Of a stretch of 17,030 nt of DNA, positions 15,537-17,030 are shown piece by piece. Numbering within the stretch: position 1 is the stretch's first letter; every line of letters begins with the position of its first letter. A program made the translations under genes and the position numbers. This DNA is from Chloroflexota bacterium (GTDB lineage Bacteria > Chloroflexota > Dehalococcoidia > SM23-28-2 > RBG-16-64-32): contig JADFRV010000030.1 of NCBI GenBank assembly GCA_022561095.1, forward strand, positions 1 to 17,030. Reading direction: 5' to 3'. The notes beneath the pieces were generated by a model that searched no databases, was not told where the DNA came from, and saw only the letters and a list, made by a program, of their open reading frames with translations.

Positions 15537-16001
15537 ATGCGAATCGTTATCCAGAGGGTGAGCCGGGCCGCCGTGATGGTGGAGGGGGAGACGGTGGCGT
15601 CAATCGGTCGGGGGCTGCTGGCGCTGGTAGGGGTGGCTCAGGGAGATGGGGAGGCGGAGGCGCTTCGCCTGGCCCGGAAGTGCGCGGAGATGCGGATATT
15701 CGCGGACGGGGAGGGGAGGTTCAACTTGTCGCTGCTTGATGTGGGGGGAGAGGCGCTGGTGGTGAGCCAGTTCACGTTGCTGGCGGAGACGCGAAAGGGC
15801 AGGCGGCCGAGCTTTGTGGGGGCGGCGGCACCGGAGGCGGCGGAGCCGCTGGTGGAGGCGTTCGCGGGGGCGATGCGGGAGGCGGGCGTGCCGACGCAGA
15901 CGGGTCGCTTCGGGGCGAAGATGACGGTGGAGCTGGTGAACGAGGGGCCGTTGACGATAACGCTGGACAGCGAGGAGCTGGAGCGGCCGCGGCGGGTGTG
16001 A
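15537..16001 (+). CDS. dtd: D-aminoacyl-tRNA deacylase
   Basis: Dtd removes D-amino acids, and glycine mischarged on tRNA-Ala, from tRNA, so protecting translation. The 154-residue length is standard. The N-terminus MRIVIQRVSRAAVMVEG is typical. The catalytic SQFTL motif lies at 77-81, and the Gly-cisPro motif NEGPLTITLDS lies at 135-145. ATG 15537 matches the family start exactly; the ribosome site is weak. The intrinsic terminator upstream means dtd needs its own promoter, which I could not identify in the 55 bp between. It converges with nadC across a repeat element. Confidence 0.95.
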   Translation: MRIVIQRVSRAAVMVEGETVASIGRGLLALVGVAQGDGEAEALRLARKCAEMRIFADGEGRFNLSLLDVGGEALVVSQFTLLAETRKGRRPSFVGAAAPEAAEPLVEAFAGAMREAGVPTQTGRFGAKMTVELVNEGPLTITLDSEELERPRRV

Positions 16002-16014
16002 CGCCGTGCAATAG

Positions 16015-16075
16015 TGTAGGTCCTGGTCTTGAGACCCCGACGCCCCGTGCGGGCAGCCACAGCTACCCGCCTACA
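16015..16075. repeat. intergenic repeat bordered by TGTAGG/CCTACA
   Basis: TGTAGG (16015-16020) and CCTACA (16070-16075) are perfect 6-bp terminal inverted repeats of a 61-bp segment. Inside are further palindromes: GGTCT/AGACC (16025-16036) and GCCC/GGGC (16042-16054). It lies between the convergent ends of dtd and nadC. The CTACA border recalls the repeat at 3705-3764, but the interiors differ. A dispersed palindromic repeat that may also stop transcription from both sides is likely. Confidence 0.5.
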
Positions 16076-16097
16076 TTCTGTGTCCCGTACGACGGCG

Positions 16098-16964
16098 TTA
16101 CTCTAGCTCCAGGCTCATGTCCAGGGCTTGCGCCGAGTGGGTGATGGCGCCCATGGAGATGAAGTCGACGCCGGTCTGGGCGACGGCGCGGGCGTTTTCG
16201 AGGGTGATGCCGCCGGAGGCCTCCAGCAGGGGCCTGGGGTCATGCGCCGCGGCGAGGGCGACGACCTCTCGCATCTGATCCGGGGGCATGTTGTCCAGGA
16301 GGAGCTCATCGGCGGTGGCGGCCAGGGCCTGACGGGCCTCGTCGACGGTGGTCACCTCTATCTCGATGGTCATGTCGGGGTTACCCAGACGGGCAAGGCT
16401 CTGGCGGGCGAGGCGGACGGCGTCGGCGATGCCGAGGTTACGATCGCGGAGGGCGGCGAGGTGGTTGTCCTTGATGAGGACGCCCTGGGCGAGGTTGGGG
16501 CGGTGGTTTGTGCCGCCGCCGACACGCACGGCGTACTTCTCCAGGGCGCGCAGGCCGGGGATCGTCTTGCGGGTATCGCGCAGGCGGCAGCCGGTGCCCT
16601 CCAGGGCGCGGACGACGGCGGCGGTGGCGGTGGCGACGCCGCTGAGGTGGGTGAGGTAGTTGAGGGCGGTTCTCTCGGCGCGGAGGATGGAGGAGAGCGA
16701 CCCCTCGATGGTGACGACGCGGTCGCCGGATGAGAGGCGGTGGCCGTCCTCAAGGCTGGGTTTCCAGACGAGGGCGGTGTCGACAGCAGTGAAGACGGCG
16801 CGGACGATGGGGAGACCAGCGAGGACGCCCTCCGCTTTGGCGATGATGAGGGCGCGGCCGGTCTGGTCGGGAGGGACGAGGGCGGCGGTGGTGACGTCGC
16901 GGTCAGCGCGGTCCTCGGCGAGGGCGCTCAGGGCTAGGTGCCGGAGGTGGGCCTGGCGTAGCAT
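16098..16964 (-). CDS. nadC: nicotinate-nucleotide pyrophosphorylase (quinolinate phosphoribosyltransferase)
   Basis: NadC makes nicotinate mononucleotide from quinolinate and PRPP in de novo NAD synthesis. The 288-residue product shows ALAEDRADRDVTTAAL (14-29), ERTALNYLTHLSGVAT (97-112), DTRKTIPGLRALEKYAV (130-146), VGGGTNHR (148-155), GVLIKDNH (161-168), EIEV (201-204), LLLDNM (221-226) and EASGGI (248-253). These include the Lys, Arg and acidic residues of the active site. ATG 16964 matches the usual start. However, the frame stays open for 22 more codons to the window edge with no start codon, so a longer N-terminus cannot be excluded. Neighbouring nadA or nadB may lie beyond the edge. 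Confidence 0.95.
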   Translation of the reverse strand: MLRQAHLRHLALSALAEDRADRDVTTAALVPPDQTGRALIIAKAEGVLAGLPIVRAVFTAVDTALVWKPSLEDGHRLSSGDRVVTIEGSLSSILRAERTALNYLTHLSGVATATAAVVRALEGTGCRLRDTRKTIPGLRALEKYAVRVGGGTNHRPNLAQGVLIKDNHLAALRDRNLGIADAVRLARQSLARLGNPDMTIEIEVTTVDEARQALAATADELLLDNMPPDQMREVVALAAAHDPRPLLEASGGITLENARAVAQTGVDFISMGAITHSAQALDMSLELE

Positions 16965-17030
16965 CTCGGCGAGCCGCCGATTTGACTCGCGAAACGGTTT
17001 GTCAACCTCAGAGAATGCATAGGCAGCTTG

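Overview
The window is G+C-rich, gene-dense bacterial chromosome. Gene content and order suggest a Chloroflexota bacterium, probably Dehalococcoidia-like: a conserved rpsB-tsf-pyrH-frr-uppS-cdsA-dxr-rseP-ispG cluster, a short EF-Ts, a GTG/TTG-tolerant start usage, an LPxTG-type wall anchor that implies a single-membrane envelope, and G+C-rich palindromic intergenic repeats. The taxon is an inference. No ribosomal RNA, tRNA, CRISPR array, transposase or phage gene was seen.

Layout. Positions 1-255 hold the C-terminal end of a Thr/Pro-rich surface protein with an LPPTG motif, followed by a six-bladed TolB-like propeller lipoprotein (277-1215). A minus-strand amidase (1217-2656) converges on it with a single base between the stop codons. 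The 294-bp gap between the amidase and a divergent Crp/Fnr-family regulator (2951-3646) is dense with signals. It holds a perfect TGTGA-N6-TCACA site, a -10 hexamer placed as in a class II CRP-activated promoter reading toward the amidase, and a 106-nt three-way-junction RNA candidate in the amidase leader. Next come a minus-strand pair, a TIM-barrel sugar-phosphate isomerase-like protein (3778-4731) and a small membrane protein (4741-5025). A plus-strand membrane-anchored alpha/beta hydrolase (5198-6385) follows, with its own promoter and a leader that can fold two exclusive ways.

The core of the window, 14918 down to 6406, is one minus-strand operon-like run of nine genes: rpsB, tsf, pyrH, frr, uppS, cdsA, dxr, rseP and ispG, with mostly 1-16 nt overlaps or gaps of a few bases. 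It couples translation (S2, EF-Ts, ribosome recycling), UMP supply, isoprenoid synthesis (Dxr and IspG of the MEP pathway), undecaprenyl diphosphate (UppS), CDP-diacylglycerol (CdsA) and an intramembrane site-2 protease. Two points stand out. The RseP homologue carries two tandem LysM-like repeats between its PDZ domain and its second catalytic half. The rpsB tail contains a one-base deletion in a short tandem repeat, which as written fuses S2 to EF-Ts in one frame.

Divergent from rpsB is an FmdB-type zinc-ribbon protein (15117-15431) with a clear promoter and a Rho-independent terminator. It is followed by dtd (15537-16001), a TGTAGG/CCTACA-bordered repeat, and minus-strand nadC (16098-16964).

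The best candidates for something undescribed are the structured, apparently CRP-controlled leader of the amidase gene and the LysM-bearing site-2 protease.
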